Under the pieces are notes generated by a model. That model did no database searches. It was not told the DNA's origin and worked only from the letters and a program-made list of their open reading frames with translations. Of a DNA stretch of 64,000 nucleotides, positions 25,801 to 32,866 are shown one piece after another (positions within the stretch are counted from its first letter, which is position 1; each line of letters starts with the position of its first letter). A program made the position numbers and the translations under genes. The DNA lies in the IMG/VR virus record IMGVR_UViG_3300047560_000921, positions 167,385 to 231,384 of that record, one strand, 5' to 3'. The stretch comes from a virus.

Positions 25801-27926
25801 AGTGTTGTAATTTGTGTGCTTAACGCATTGTCTGCTCCGGCACGAGTCGCCGCTTCTGTAGTAATACCAGCTAACGCATTATCTGCTTTGGCTACTACAC
25901 TATCAATCCTTGTACTTAACGAGCTATCAGCTGTAGCACGAGTTGTAGACTCCGTGGTAATTGCCGCAGTGTTACCTGCAACAGTCGACTGCAACGTACT
26001 AATTTGTGTACCCAATGCGCTGTCTGCGTTTGCTCTAGCAGTTGCTTCGGTTGTGATAGCAGTGGCATTGTCATTCACGCCAGCAGTTAATGTATTAAGT
26101 TGTGACACTAAGCTAGTATCGCTACCAGTCATAGTGTTAATTTGTGTTTGTAGTTCAGCAATACTATCACCAAAGCTAGAACTAATTGTAGTAATCTGGT
26201 TAGCTAAACTTGTGTCAGCACTGGCGCGAGTTGTTGCTTCAGTTTGAATTGCCGCATTAGCAGTTCCTACGCTGGCAGTTAATGTTTGTATGTCACTGGC
26301 CAATGCGTTCATGTCACTAGCTTGGCTAGTTTGTGTGCTTTGAATGCCAGCTAGACTTGTATTAAATGTAGCTGCTTGGTTGTTAATTTGTGTTGTTAGT
26401 GTTTGCACCGCATTGCTACGAGCAGTTGCTTCAGTTTGAATAGCCGCAGTGTTACCAGCTGTAGTGGCACTTAGCGTATTGATTTGGTTAGTTAAGCTAC
26501 TGTCGGCATTTGTTCTTGCACTTTGTTCGTTGGTAATAGCACTAGTATTGGCCGCAGTTTGTGCAACTAGTGTTTGAACAGTTTGTACTAAGCTACTATC
26601 GCCGCCAGTTACGGCAGTGATTTGATCCTGTAGTTGTGCAATACTACCGTCGGTACTAGCACTTAATGTAGTAATCTGTTCAGCTAGACTTTCGACAGCA
26701 CTGGCTCTTGCGCTTTGTTCGGTTTGAATTGCAGCCGCATTGGAACCTACGCTAGCTGTTAAGGTAGTAATTTGCTCACTTAAACTTTCTACGTCACTGG
26801 TTCTAGCTGTTTGTTCGGCTATAATGTTAGCTTCTGCGGCGCCAGTTCTAGCAGTTAATTGTGTAATCTGCTGGGCTTGTGCGCTGATTGCAGTGGCTTG
26901 TGTATTTTGTGTAGTTTGTAAACCAGCAACACTATTGTTAACACTGGCGGTTAATGTAGTAATCTGTTGGCTTAGGCTGCTATCGCCTGCTTGGCGAGTT
27001 TGTTGTTCAGTGGTAATGGCCGCACCACGTGCTTGAGCTTCTGCGGCCAAAGCCGCATTAAAAGTACTTGCTTGTTGGGTAATGGCAGTATTACGTGCTT
27101 GAGCTTCTGCGGCTAAATCTGCCGCACGGTTTGCCGATTCTTGTGTTAGACCCGCAATACGTGCGTTGGCTTCTGTTGTAATTGCTTGGTTACGTGCTTG
27201 TGCTTCAGTGACTAAACCTTGTGCTCTTGCTTGAGCTTCTGCGGCAATAGCGTTATTACGAGCTGTAGTTTCAGCTTGTAGCGCAGAGTTACGAGCAGCC
27301 GCTTCTGCGTTAATGTCAGCAACACGAGCAGCCGCTTCAGCAGCCAGTTGTGCAACTCTGTTGTTAGCTTCGTCGGCAAACTTTTGATTTAATTCCTGGA
27401 TAAAGCTGTCGGCAAGTTGGTTCTCAGAAATAGCACCGTCTAACAATGTTAGTAGTGTAGGAAGGTCAACACCGCCGCCTCCGCCACCGCCACCTCCGCC
27501 TCCGGCGCCACCTACTAAGTGATAGTTAGTAACACCGTCCTGGGTAAAGTATGCATATAAGTTACCTGTGTTTGGACTGAACCACATGTCGCCTTCAACT
27601 GGAACATATCCTGGTTCGTCTGTAGGCAAACTGTTGCTAACTGTAATTTTACCAAACGTTCTCCAAGATCCTCTATCATAGACTTTAAGTCCGTTTAATT
27701 TAGGATCGTTGACGTCCTTTCTGAACCATAGTTGTCCTACTAGTGGATTAGACGGGGCAACATCGCTAGCGAAATTCTCCAACATGTGAACGGTATTTTC
27801 CATTACCTTTTCACCATAGTTAGGAGCATTTCTACCAACAATCGCAATACTTGTAGATTCGTCGATTGCTGTGTCAGCTACTGTTGCTAGGATACTTCCG
27901 TCTGTTAAGTTAATAATATATGCCAT
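22860..27926 (-). CDS. Giant tail fibre with coiled-coil repeats and collagen-like segments
   Basis: 1688 aa, the longest gene in the window. Residues 1-135 are a T4-like virion-attachment type domain; a Gly-rich hinge (about residues 139-150) follows. Residues about 160-320 are Ala/Glu/Arg heptad-like repeats (AEAxARNxAI), and about 313-836 contain some 13 imperfect ~30-residue repeats with TExxARxxADSSLxxQITTL. A segment near 970-1016 (AFVIQADTFSLYKAG) resembles the DUF1983 domain of J-like tip proteins. Collagen-like Gly-x-y runs lie near 1151-1180, 1383-1403 and 1508-1530, with Ig-like beta domains between. The end carries AITADKISAGAIT-type repeats. Probable host-receptor fibre. Confidence 0.85.
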   Translation of the reverse strand: MAYIINLTDGSILATVADTAIDESTSIAIVGRNAPNYGEKVMENTVHMLENFASDVAPSNPLVGQLWFRKDVNDPKLNGLKVYDRGSWRTFGKITVSNSLPTDEPGYVPVEGDMWFSPNTGNLYAYFTQDGVTNYHLVGGAGGGGGGGGGGGVDLPTLLTLLDGAISENQLADSFIQELNQKFADEANNRVAQLAAEAAARVADINAEAAARNSALQAETTARNNAIAAEAQARAQGLVTEAQARNQAITTEANARIAGLTQESANRAADLAAEAQARNTAITQQASTFNAALAAEAQARGAAITTEQQTRQAGDSSLSQQITTLTASVNNSVAGLQTTQNTQATAISAQAQQITQLTARTGAAEANIIAEQTARTSDVESLSEQITTLTASVGSNAAAIQTEQSARASAVESLAEQITTLSASTDGSIAQLQDQITAVTGGDSSLVQTVQTLVAQTAANTSAITNEQSARTNADSSLTNQINTLSATTAGNTAAIQTEATARSNAVQTLTTQINNQAATFNTSLAGIQSTQTSQASDMNALASDIQTLTASVGTANAAIQTEATTRASADTSLANQITTISSSFGDSIAELQTQINTMTGSDTSLVSQLNTLTAGVNDNATAITTEATARANADSALGTQISTLQSTVAGNTAAITTESTTRATADSSLSTRIDSVVAKADNALAGITTEAATRAGADNALSTQITTLSASVDDAFAAIQTEATARADADSSLTQQITTLTSSTNTSLAQVNTNLQTETNDRLALASQVTTLSASLGDAQTAIQNEVTARTTADTALTQSINLLGSVVDSNTAAIQAEQTARTDAISSLATSVSSLVASSGSKIYRQSSSPNTGIAKEGDLWFDTSNGNKAYYFNSGTNQWVVTDDTRISATAAGLVTEQTARTTADSALSSQITTLTSTVNGHSTSIQTLASTTDGLSAQYAIKVDNNGYISGFGLASTSANGVPTSAFVIQADTFSLYKAGASSPIAPFTIDLTTTPARMKFNGVLTADKIIAGNLGDVIGLGSNNVQLDGPNRKIVVNDGTYDRVVIGQISANVYGIQIKDNTGKTIITSGGQLGSDITVQGSSVPLGTLATNAAVPAINYIGAFSSAPNVNQYSVNSVYKNTTDGNSYILVSNSGVFSWTVYLTKGSDGATGATGATGATGATGAQGPAGTAGTNAKALFVTSTSQVFQVTKAGANSPSSVTFTASPAGALTGTATWTVTSGTATLTGVGNTRTLTYANMSTDAVTLQASITDGSGTYTDTITIVKVREGSDGANGAAGQAGVTAFLTNEAATISASADGTVGSFSGIATDIKVYVGLTDDTSNWTVSRTNSTGVTSTLSGANVAITAMSVDSGYVDITATKSTTTVTKRFTLSKSKTGAAGSAGAAGATGATGASGAPAVTSYLTNESVTVSCDASGNTLSGALANAVTTMKVINGTTDDTANWTFSASPASSASSAQWTLSGNQLTINSFSNTVDTHGVTITATRSGYPTLSKLFTLSKSKQGAQGVQGAQGATGTSGAAGARGTMQFYIPIAGASSWSDTQANNATTAYGGNKVNDTVTQYNSNGGWSENRFWNGSAWVAPGQVIDGNLLVTGTIGAAKISANAITAEKIATDAITADKISAGAITAAKITAGAITADKMSVTNLSAVSAAMGTLTSGKIQSPDGSFVIDFTNKYINITV
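25420..26990 (-). repeat. Imperfect tandem coding repeats in the fibre gene
   Basis: About 13 degenerate units of roughly 90-110 nt, each encoding a variant of AIxTExxARxxADSSLxxQITTLxASV. These are likely to form a long trimeric coiled coil or beta-spiral shaft, and they can change fibre length by slippage or recombination. Confidence 0.75.
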
Positions 27927-27952
27927 ATGCGTTTGAACCCAATCAATATCTT

Positions 27953-27961
27953 GTATTTATT
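27953..27961 (-). promoter_or_regulatory. Late-type promoter motif (AATAAATAC) for the giant fibre
   Basis: AATAAATAC on the minus strand, 26 nt upstream of the ATG at 27926; divergent from the motif at 28000-28009. Confidence 0.55.
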
Positions 27962-27999
27962 CGAAGTTTGGATACAGGTATCTAACCAAAATGCAAAGA

Positions 28000-28009
28000 A
28001 ATAAATACT
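28000..28009 (+). promoter_or_regulatory. Late-type promoter motif (AATAAATACT) for the oxygenase-like pair
   Basis: AATAAATACT on the plus strand, 15 nt upstream of the ATG at 28025. The placement relative to the start matches the motif before the 55-aa gene at 2672. Confidence 0.55.
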
Positions 28010-28024
28010 GTTTTTAAACACACT

Positions 28025-28621
28025 ATGGAAAATCAAATATCAAACGAATTTGTCCATGAGCTAGACATTGGCTTAGACACAGAGCGCATACTTCAACTTT
28101 ATTTTAGGAAAAGAACTCCTGGCCAGCCTTTTCTTAGCTTGCCCTATATAGCGGATCCTTATTTGATTTACCTACACGAACGGCTTCCTGGCCTGGCCAA
28201 GTATGTAAGTTTCTTTTGGACTACCACCAGTAAGTATTGGCCTATCCATTGGGACACACCCAGTAAGACAAACTTTGACAGGAAATGTGCTTTAAACATT
28301 CCCTTGCAAAATTGCACATCTAACACTGATACTATCTTTTATGCTGACCCCGATGATGATGTTAACGAGTACACACATATTCCGCAAAACAACATTGTTG
28401 TTATAACTGGACCACTAGAGGAAAAGTTCAGGTTTCAGTTTACCCGTCCTTGTATTCTAAACGTGCTCAAACCCCACGCTGTATTAAACAAGGGTAGTAC
28501 AAACAGACTGTTAATGAGTTGGAGCATTGAAACCGATTATGAACAAACAGTTAAAACTTATAAGAGCTTGACTAAGTTAGATTACCGTGAACAAGAACCA
28601 ACCAATCAATCCGCACATTGA
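28025..28621 (+). CDS. 2OG-Fe(II)-oxygenase-like protein A
   Basis: 198 aa. A candidate metal triad is HxD in PIHWDTPS (about residue 76) and His in KPHAVLN (about residue 158), with Arg in NRLLMSWS 10 residues later as the possible 2-oxoglutarate anchor. It is paralogous to the next gene (shared KCALNIPLQNC/CTFNFPIHNC and LMSWSI/IVTWSV strands). The pair is expressed in the late pattern next to a collagen-like fibre. Substrate unknown; the family call rests on motif spacing. Confidence 0.55.
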   Translation: MENQISNEFVHELDIGLDTERILQLYFRKRTPGQPFLSLPYIADPYLIYLHERLPGLAKYVSFFWTTTSKYWPIHWDTPSKTNFDRKCALNIPLQNCTSNTDTIFYADPDDDVNEYTHIPQNNIVVITGPLEEKFRFQFTRPCILNVLKPHAVLNKGSTNRLLMSWSIETDYEQTVKTYKSLTKLDYREQEPTNQSAH

Positions 28622-29186
28622 TACTAAGAACATCCAGTGCCAATACGATGTTTATTATCACGAAGTCCCGGACTTTTACATAAGTCCTAGCGAGCAGGAT
28701 CGCATATACAATAAATTCTTCAATAACATAACGCACTATGTGGGCAACAATGTTGATTACACAGAAGACGAATTCTTTATTAAAACCAGGGAAAAATACC
28801 CCTTTTTAAGCGAACGAGTTACGTTTTCTGTCACTAAAGCAGGCACTATTCCGCTGACGCATATAGATGCACCACGCAACTGTACATTCAATTTTCCTAT
28901 ACATAATTGCGGAGAAGGTGCGCCAACTGTTTGGTTTGACTTGCCCGGCTCATACTATGTTAATTTTATGGGAGAAGGAATCTACGGATATTACACAATC
29001 ATGGGCAAGAAAGTGCCTATAGATTCTTATACATTGGACAGCGAAAAAGGCAAGGCCTGTTTGTTTAGAACGACCTTGCCTCATTGTGTGGTTAATAAAA
29101 CCAGGGACCGCAGAGTTATAGTAACTTGGAGTGTTGACGACTATAAATTACTAGACGATGTTATTGCTGAAATTAAAAATCAGTAA
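28587..29186 (+). CDS. 2OG-Fe(II)-oxygenase-like protein B
   Basis: 199 aa, paralogue of the preceding gene with a 35-nt overlap. HxD in LTHIDAPRNC (about residue 92), His in LPHCVVN (about residue 171) and Arg in RDRRVIVTWS form the expected facial triad and co-substrate site. The 3' end overlaps the converging GroES-like gene by 14 nt. Confidence 0.6.
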   Translation: MNKNQPINPHIDTKNIQCQYDVYYHEVPDFYISPSEQDRIYNKFFNNITHYVGNNVDYTEDEFFIKTREKYPFLSERVTFSVTKAGTIPLTHIDAPRNCTFNFPIHNCGEGAPTVWFDLPGSYYVNFMGEGIYGYYTIMGKKVPIDSYTLDSEKGKACLFRTTLPHCVVNKTRDRRVIVTWSVDDYKLLDDVIAEIKNQ

Positions 29187-29517
29187 TATCTTCCATGATG
29201 TCTTCGGGCTTGCCGTCCTCTGATACCATCATAATGCATTTTGGATCAATGCGGTGAAATTCGAATTCCTTGCCAACTCCAGCAAGGTCAATCTTGCTAA
29301 CAAAACTCCAACGTCCGTGTTCAACTAAGACCCAGTCACCTGGCTTAACGTCTGTTACGTTTGTGCCAACTTTCCAAATCTTTGCCCAACGTGGACGGAT
29401 ACCGTGATCCTTGCCGTTGTCGTCTCGTAGTACAATACCACCAGCAGTAGTTTGTTCACCGAACAATACTCTACCTAGGATAGTATCTGGTAACGGATGT
29501 AAATCTTTAATTGTCAT
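29173..29517 (-). CDS. GroES-like co-chaperonin (gp31-type)
   Basis: 114 aa. LHPLPDTILGRVLFGEQTTAGGIVLRD followed by VGTNVTDVKPGDWVLVEHGRW matches the GroES barrel (first strand, mobile loop with GGI(V/L)L, then VKVGD). T4 gp31 plays the same role, capping host GroEL to fold the large capsid protein. The C-terminal 25 residues are an extra acidic tail. The mobile-loop hydrophobic tripeptide is retained as IVL. Confidence 0.85.
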   Translation of the reverse strand: MTIKDLHPLPDTILGRVLFGEQTTAGGIVLRDDNGKDHGIRPRWAKIWKVGTNVTDVKPGDWVLVEHGRWSFVSKIDLAGVGKEFEFHRIDPKCIMMVSEDGKPEDIMEDITDF

Positions 29518-29535
29518 GTCTGTCTCTCTTGTGTG

Positions 29536-29916
29536 TTATTTCTTTTTAGCTTTAATTGGCTTTTCTTCAACTTCAACGCTACCGTCTGCAAAAGTTCTTT
29601 CAACAACTTCTACACCAGCTTCGTTGACGTATTCTTTAATTTCCGCTACAGAGTCTTGTGGGACTACTTCTTCTACGACATCAACTGAAGGCAATGTGCC
29701 ATCTTCTTTGATGCTGACTTTCTTAACTGCATTAGGGTTTCTGTTGTAGTATGCTTCCTGGATTTCTTTTGCAGATTTTACAACCTTGCCATACTTGTCA
29801 ACTACGTCGCCCCTTGCATTACGTAGAGTGTTGCCCACAGCAATCGTATCTCCCTGTTGTGCAGAAAACGCGGCCATGTTAAATTCACGACCTCTTGCTG
29901 TTTTGTGTCTATTCAT
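29536..29916 (-). CDS. Conserved phage protein, 126 aa
   Basis: 126 aa beginning MNRHKTARGREFNMAAFSAQQ. Proteins with this N-terminus are common in T4-like marine phages (recollection). The C-terminal half is acidic and repetitive (VVEEVVPQDSVAEIKEYV) and ends in Lys. No known function; a small virion or internal head protein is possible. Confidence 0.8.
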   Translation of the reverse strand: MNRHKTARGREFNMAAFSAQQGDTIAVGNTLRNARGDVVDKYGKVVKSAKEIQEAYYNRNPNAVKKVSIKEDGTLPSVDVVEEVVPQDSVAEIKEYVNEAGVEVVERTFADGSVEVEEKPIKAKKK

Positions 29917-30440
29917 TTCAAAAACTCCTTAATATCTAGTTGGTATTTAATACTGTCTATTTTGTGTAAGCCTGTCAGGTACAAACAATAGCTAGCAATA
30001 CTACTTCCACGGCCTACACCCCAAACAATATTATGTTTTCGCATAGTATCAACTAGATAAACTATAAAACGTAGAACAATCAATAGTCCACGTTCTTCAT
30101 ACATTGCTAGCTCTTGGCTTACTCGTTCAGCTTGTTCTACAGTTGTAATCTTGCTGGCAAAATACTTATCCAAGTCTAACGTGGTATAACTTTCGGGCAT
30201 AGCCCAATTAGACACACAGTAATCAACGTATTCGTCGTTGGTCATGTCTGTGGTGTCTTTAATTGTGTAGTTGAAAGTTACACCGTAATCTTTACACAAT
30301 TGGCCAAACTTTACAATTTCGGCGTCCGGCTTAACAGTCAAGTGGTGACTGTTACCTTGATAAATGAGCTCGAAGAGTTCGTTGTTGCCGATGCTTACAC
30401 GGCCTACGCTGTCGCGTTTAACCGATGCTAAGGCTGTCAT
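29913..30440 (-). CDS. Free-standing fragment resembling DNA polymerase III alpha (DnaE)
   Basis: 175 aa from ATG 30440 with RBS AAAGGACGAC. The C-terminal 35 residues, GVGRGSSIASYCLYLTGL...KIDSIKYQL, match the start of the C-family polymerase palm (G-x-GRGSxxGSxVxYxLxIxxxDPxxYxLLFERFL). The protein ends at the position just before the PDxDxD catalytic aspartates, so it cannot be a polymerase itself. The N-terminal 100 residues fit the linker between PHP and palm (CxxYGVTFNY, ERGLLIVLRFIVYLVDTMRKHNI). It overlaps both neighbours. Confidence 0.7.
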   Translation of the reverse strand: MTALASVKRDSVGRVSIGNNELFELIYQGNSHHLTVKPDAEIVKFGQLCKDYGVTFNYTIKDTTDMTNDEYVDYCVSNWAMPESYTTLDLDKYFASKITTVEQAERVSQELAMYEERGLLIVLRFIVYLVDTMRKHNIVWGVGRGSSIASYCLYLTGLHKIDSIKYQLDIKEFLK

Positions 30441-30666
30441 CAAAGTCGTCCTTTTTTCCAGATTCTTCTCTCTGGAACTTTTCCAGCATCATTTTCTCGC
30501 TCATTGCTAATCTAATGTCTTCTAGGATCATTTCAAACTGTCCCAGGATATGTGGATTAGCTCCAGCGTTTTGTGCAGTCATTAGTTTCTTTCTAAACTC
30601 AACTTCTTTTTGCATGAGTTCTTCTATAGACATGTTACCTGCACTGAAATGCATTCCGTAGCTCAT
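30418..30666 (-). CDS. Small helical phage protein, 82 aa
   Basis: 82 aa, Met-rich and helical (IEELMQKEVEFRKKLMTAQNAG) with an acidic end. It overlaps the upstream gene by 4 nt and the DnaE-like fragment by 23 nt. Function unknown; proteins like this are frequent in T4-like genomes. Confidence 0.75.
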   Translation of the reverse strand: MSYGMHFSAGNMSIEELMQKEVEFRKKLMTAQNAGANPHILGQFEMILEDIRLAMSEKMMLEKFQREESGKKDDFDDSLSIG

Positions 30667-30863
30667 TGGCTTTCTCCTGTGTGTAAAACTATGCCTTGCG
30701 CCGTGAGCTCAATACCGGTAACTGCTTCAAGCCCGCGGGCTGTCTTAACATATACAGGTTCTACTTTATTAATTTTAGCAATGGAGGCGGCATTGTTATT
30801 ACCTAATGCAACTTCTCTCCATAGTGCAATTAATTCGTAGCTGAGGTCACGGGCATCAATCAT
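30663..30863 (-). CDS. Small phage protein, 66 aa
   Basis: 66 aa with a short helix followed by beta strands (VEPVYVKTARGLEAVTGIELTAQGIVL). Coupled by 4-nt overlaps to mazG upstream and the 82-aa gene downstream. Not recognised. Confidence 0.75.
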   Translation of the reverse strand: MIDARDLSYELIALWREVALGNNNAASIAKINKVEPVYVKTARGLEAVTGIELTAQGIVLHTGESQ

Positions 30864-31291
30864 AGGTCGCCTTCTTTACGATTTTCGCTGTAGAAAGCAT
30901 CAAAGCTACCACCAGGGTAACGTGCTTCTAACTTGCGAACGTTTTCGGCAATGACGTCATTGGGGTCTAAGTGCAATGCTCTGCAAGCATTAATCCAGTA
31001 CCACATGACATCACCTAGTTCACGCTTCATGTGAAATACGTTTTCTTCGTTAAGTGGTTTACCTTGGAAGAACATCTTTTTAGGGATTTCACAGAACTCG
31101 CCTGTTTCAGCGGCAAGGCCCAGCGCGGCGGTTAGTAACAATGGAACGTTGATATCCGGTCCATGTGCTCCGTCTGTGTAGTTTGCATCAAGCTCATCAC
31201 AACGATTCATAAACGTTGTGAGGTCATTGCTTGGTTGACTAGTTACTGCTTCAACGAAGTCTTGATATTTGTTAAGATCGATTTGTTTCAT
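30860..31291 (-). CDS. mazG: MazG-like nucleotide pyrophosphohydrolase
   Basis: 143 aa. The all-alpha NTP-pyrophosphohydrolase motif is visible as GLAAETGEFCEIPKKMFF (ExxE) and KRELGDVMWYW (ExxD-type), followed by NVRKLEARYPGGSFD. Hydrolyses non-canonical or specific NTPs; in marine phages it is linked to nucleotide supply or ppGpp levels. The start is placed at 31291, directly after a promoter -10; a frame extension to 31330 crosses the promoter. Confidence 0.85.
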   Translation of the reverse strand: MKQIDLNKYQDFVEAVTSQPSNDLTTFMNRCDELDANYTDGAHGPDINVPLLLTAALGLAAETGEFCEIPKKMFFQGKPLNEENVFHMKRELGDVMWYWINACRALHLDPNDVIAENVRKLEARYPGGSFDAFYSENRKEGDL

Positions 31292-31297
31292 TGTTAA

Positions 31298-31326
31298 ATT
31301 ATACTGTGTTTGTGTGTTAATGTCAA
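31298..31326 (-). promoter_or_regulatory. Sigma70-type promoter for mazG, start-proximal
   Basis: TTGACA (31326-31321), 17-nt spacer, TATAAT (31303-31298). The -10 ends 6 nt before the ATG at 31291 and no Shine-Dalgarno fits between, so the message should be leaderless. Confidence 0.75.
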
Positions 31327-31328
31327 AC

Positions 31329-31347
31329 AATTAGGCAAGACCTAATT
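31329..31347 (-). terminator. Hairpin after the SAP/H1-like gene
   Basis: AATTAGG / CCTAATT with a 5-nt loop, 3 nt after the stop of the gene at 31351 and just before the mazG promoter. It lacks a good T-run, so it may be a weak terminator or an mRNA 3' stabiliser. Confidence 0.4.
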
Positions 31348-31350
31348 GAG

Positions 31351-31767
31351 TTATTGTCCAACTATACGCTTTACCAATGCAGCCTTACCCATCCTAGGGC
31401 TTACTTTAATGCCTTTTGATTTAGCAACAGTTAGCAATTCTGCTTTAGTCTTGCCTTCTAAGCTAGCAGGATCAACCTTAGCTTTTATTACTATTGGTGT
31501 TACCTTTACTGCTTCTGCCTTTTTTTTTGGAGCAGGAGTTTTTGCCGCAGTTTTAGCAGGAGCCTTTTTAGCTGGCGCTTTCATAGCCGCTGGCTTTTTC
31601 TTGGCAGGTGCTTTAACTTCTTCGGTTACAGCAGGTGCTGGTCCAGGTACAATAATGCCTGTCATAGGATCTTGTTGAACTGGTGCTGGCTTAACAACTG
31701 GTTGTTCTACAACTTCAGTTTTGCCGCTGATAATGCCTTTAAGAAAGGCGGAGATTTTTGATAGCAT
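31351..31767 (-). CDS. Histone H1-like, Lys/Ala-rich protein with C-terminal SAP-like domain
   Basis: 138 aa. Residues 50-88 are a Lys/Ala/Pro-rich tail like eukaryotic H1 or bacterial H1-like proteins (KKPAAMKAPAKKAPAKTAAK). The last 35 residues (LEGKTKAELLTVAKSKGIK and GKAALVKRI) resemble a SAP or Rho-N helix-extended-helix nucleic-acid-binding module. Probably a DNA-binding or packaging-associated protein. RBS CGGAGGC and an AATAAATA late-type motif lie upstream. Confidence 0.7.
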   Translation of the reverse strand: MLSKISAFLKGIISGKTEVVEQPVVKPAPVQQDPMTGIIVPGPAPAVTEEVKAPAKKKPAAMKAPAKKAPAKTAAKTPAPKKKAEAVKVTPIVIKAKVDPASLEGKTKAELLTVAKSKGIKVSPRMGKAALVKRIVGQ

Positions 31768-31793
31768 TGTGTGCCTCCGTTATGTATGTATTT

Positions 31794-31801
31794 TATTTAT
31801 T
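31794..31801 (-). promoter_or_regulatory. Late-type promoter motif (AATAAATA) for the H1/SAP-like gene
   Basis: AATAAATA on the minus strand, 26 nt before the ATG at 31767, the same spacing as at the giant fibre. Confidence 0.5.
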
Positions 31802-31807
31802 AATCAA

Positions 31808-31948
31808 TCACTTAGTGCTTTTTGCACTGGTATTTTTTGTTTCAACTACTTTGAGTTTTCGCTGACGCAATCGATTATTAATATCCAATACGTTCGACCT
31901 TTTAGTGCTCTGGTCTTGAGTTTTTGAACCCTGTATTACTCTCAACAT
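31808..31948 (-). CDS. Small basic protein, 46 aa
   Basis: A 46-codon frame beginning MLRVIQGSKTQDQSTKRSN and ending KNTSAKSTK, rich in Lys/Arg/Ser. There is no Shine-Dalgarno; an AATAAATA late-type motif ends 5 nt before the ATG, so it would be leaderless. Its end contains a self-complementary AGTGC/GCACT. Coding status is uncertain. Confidence 0.45.
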   Translation of the reverse strand: MLRVIQGSKTQDQSTKRSNVLDINNRLRQRKLKVVETKNTSAKSTK

Positions 31949-31959
31949 GAAAATATTTA

Positions 31960-32235
31960 TTAAGTGTAGTCAGAGTCCCCACCTATGCCTACACCGCATA
32001 GTATGTGGTTAGGGTATTTGAGTTTGTAAATTAACTCATCATTTGGACTGTCAAAGTCTGCAAATATTTCCAGTTTGATGCCATAATGTTGTGGTACTGT
32101 TTTTACGTTATAGCTTAGTTTGCTATTGGCCAAGTCATCTAGACGTTCCCTGGTAACAAACTTTTCCAGTAACAAATGGATGAGTATATCAAACTCATCG
32201 GGTATGTCACTCATATAATGTTCGGCTATTAACAT
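31960..32235 (-). CDS. Small protein, possible LRW-family relative, 91 aa
   Basis: 91 aa. The segment FADFDSPNDELIYKLKYP at about residues 56-73 resembles the terminal signature of the small-gene family at 37.5-42.8 kb (compare DSNELMMHKLKYGY), but here it is followed by an extra 16 residues. It starts 1 nt after the previous stop. Function unknown. Confidence 0.7.
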   Translation of the reverse strand: MLIAEHYMSDIPDEFDILIHLLLEKFVTRERLDDLANSKLSYNVKTVPQHYGIKLEIFADFDSPNDELIYKLKYPNHILCGVGIGGDSDYT

Positions 32236-32236
32236 G

Positions 32237-32539
32237 TCAAAACTCTGTACGGCTCATGGCGCTTAAATCTGTAATTTTAGTAACAGTATCCGGACAACTC
32301 ATTCTAAATAGAAATAAGTCTATGCTATTGGAAAATCCAACATAAGCTACCTGCTTAGTTAAATCGGCGTACTCGCAGGCAGCTCTGTCAAACCAATAAC
32401 CCCAGTAGCCAAGAACATGTTTATTGCACCAGTCTATAGTAGCGGCATTAATGGCATTGCCTTGTAAACAATGCCAAAATGGTAGCTGGGTAGGATACAC
32501 TATAGTATCGCAAGCACTATAAACCTTGTCAACTTTCAA
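32237..32539 (-). CDS. Small protein, possible LRW-family relative, 100 aa
   Basis: 100 aa, rich in Trp and Cys. IDWCNKHVLGYWGYW and AYVGFSNSIDLFLFRM follow the WC...helix...F-x-x-D-x-x-L-F-x-M plan of the family described at 37.5-42.8 kb, with an additional tail. It overlaps the cupin gene by 4 nt. Confidence 0.7.
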   Translation of the reverse strand: MKVDKVYSACDTIVYPTQLPFWHCLQGNAINAATIDWCNKHVLGYWGYWFDRAACEYADLTKQVAYVGFSNSIDLFLFRMSCPDTVTKITDLSAMSRTEF

Positions 32540-32865
32540 TGTTCTCGTGTACCTTGGAACACGCAGACAAAATACAATTCGTCTTCGCTGTCATTGCGTA
32601 CTCTATGGAATACGCCATCTTCAACTAAAACAATGTCGCCTGGATAAACATTGAATACATCTTTGCCTAATTCCATAACTCCATGACCATGTACAAACTG
32701 ATATACTTCTTCTTGTCCTGGGTGACTGTGTCCAGTCGTACTTTTACCCGGATGCAATCTAGTAGAGCTAACTACTAGATTTTTCAAAGTAGTATTGTCT
32801 TTGACTTCATAGCGGTCATCGCGTTTAACGACTTTGCCGCCGACATCATAATTTCCGTATTTCAT
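32536..32865 (-). CDS. Single-domain cupin protein
   Basis: 109 aa. Cupin motif 1 is GHSHPGQEEVYQFVHGHG (His, His, Glu metal ligands) and motif 2 is YPGDIVLVEDGVFHRVRN (His). The length suits a small monocupin such as a sugar-phosphate isomerase-like or metal-binding regulator. It lies between a QueD-like gene and an unknown gene, with tight spacing. The specific reaction cannot be told. Confidence 0.85.
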   Translation of the reverse strand: MKYGNYDVGGKVVKRDDRYEVKDNTTLKNLVVSSTRLHPGKSTTGHSHPGQEEVYQFVHGHGVMELGKDVFNVYPGDIVLVEDGVFHRVRNDSEDELYFVCVFQGTREH

Positions 32866-32866
32866 T

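Noticed and set aside
25687-27036. Long plus-strand frames opposite the giant fibre gene (186 aa and 98 aa, hydrophobic Val/Ala-rich)
   Set aside because: They are antisense to the Ala/Thr/Gln repeat coding of the fibre, have no RBS, and their Val/Ala/Ser composition is what the reverse complement of such repeats gives.
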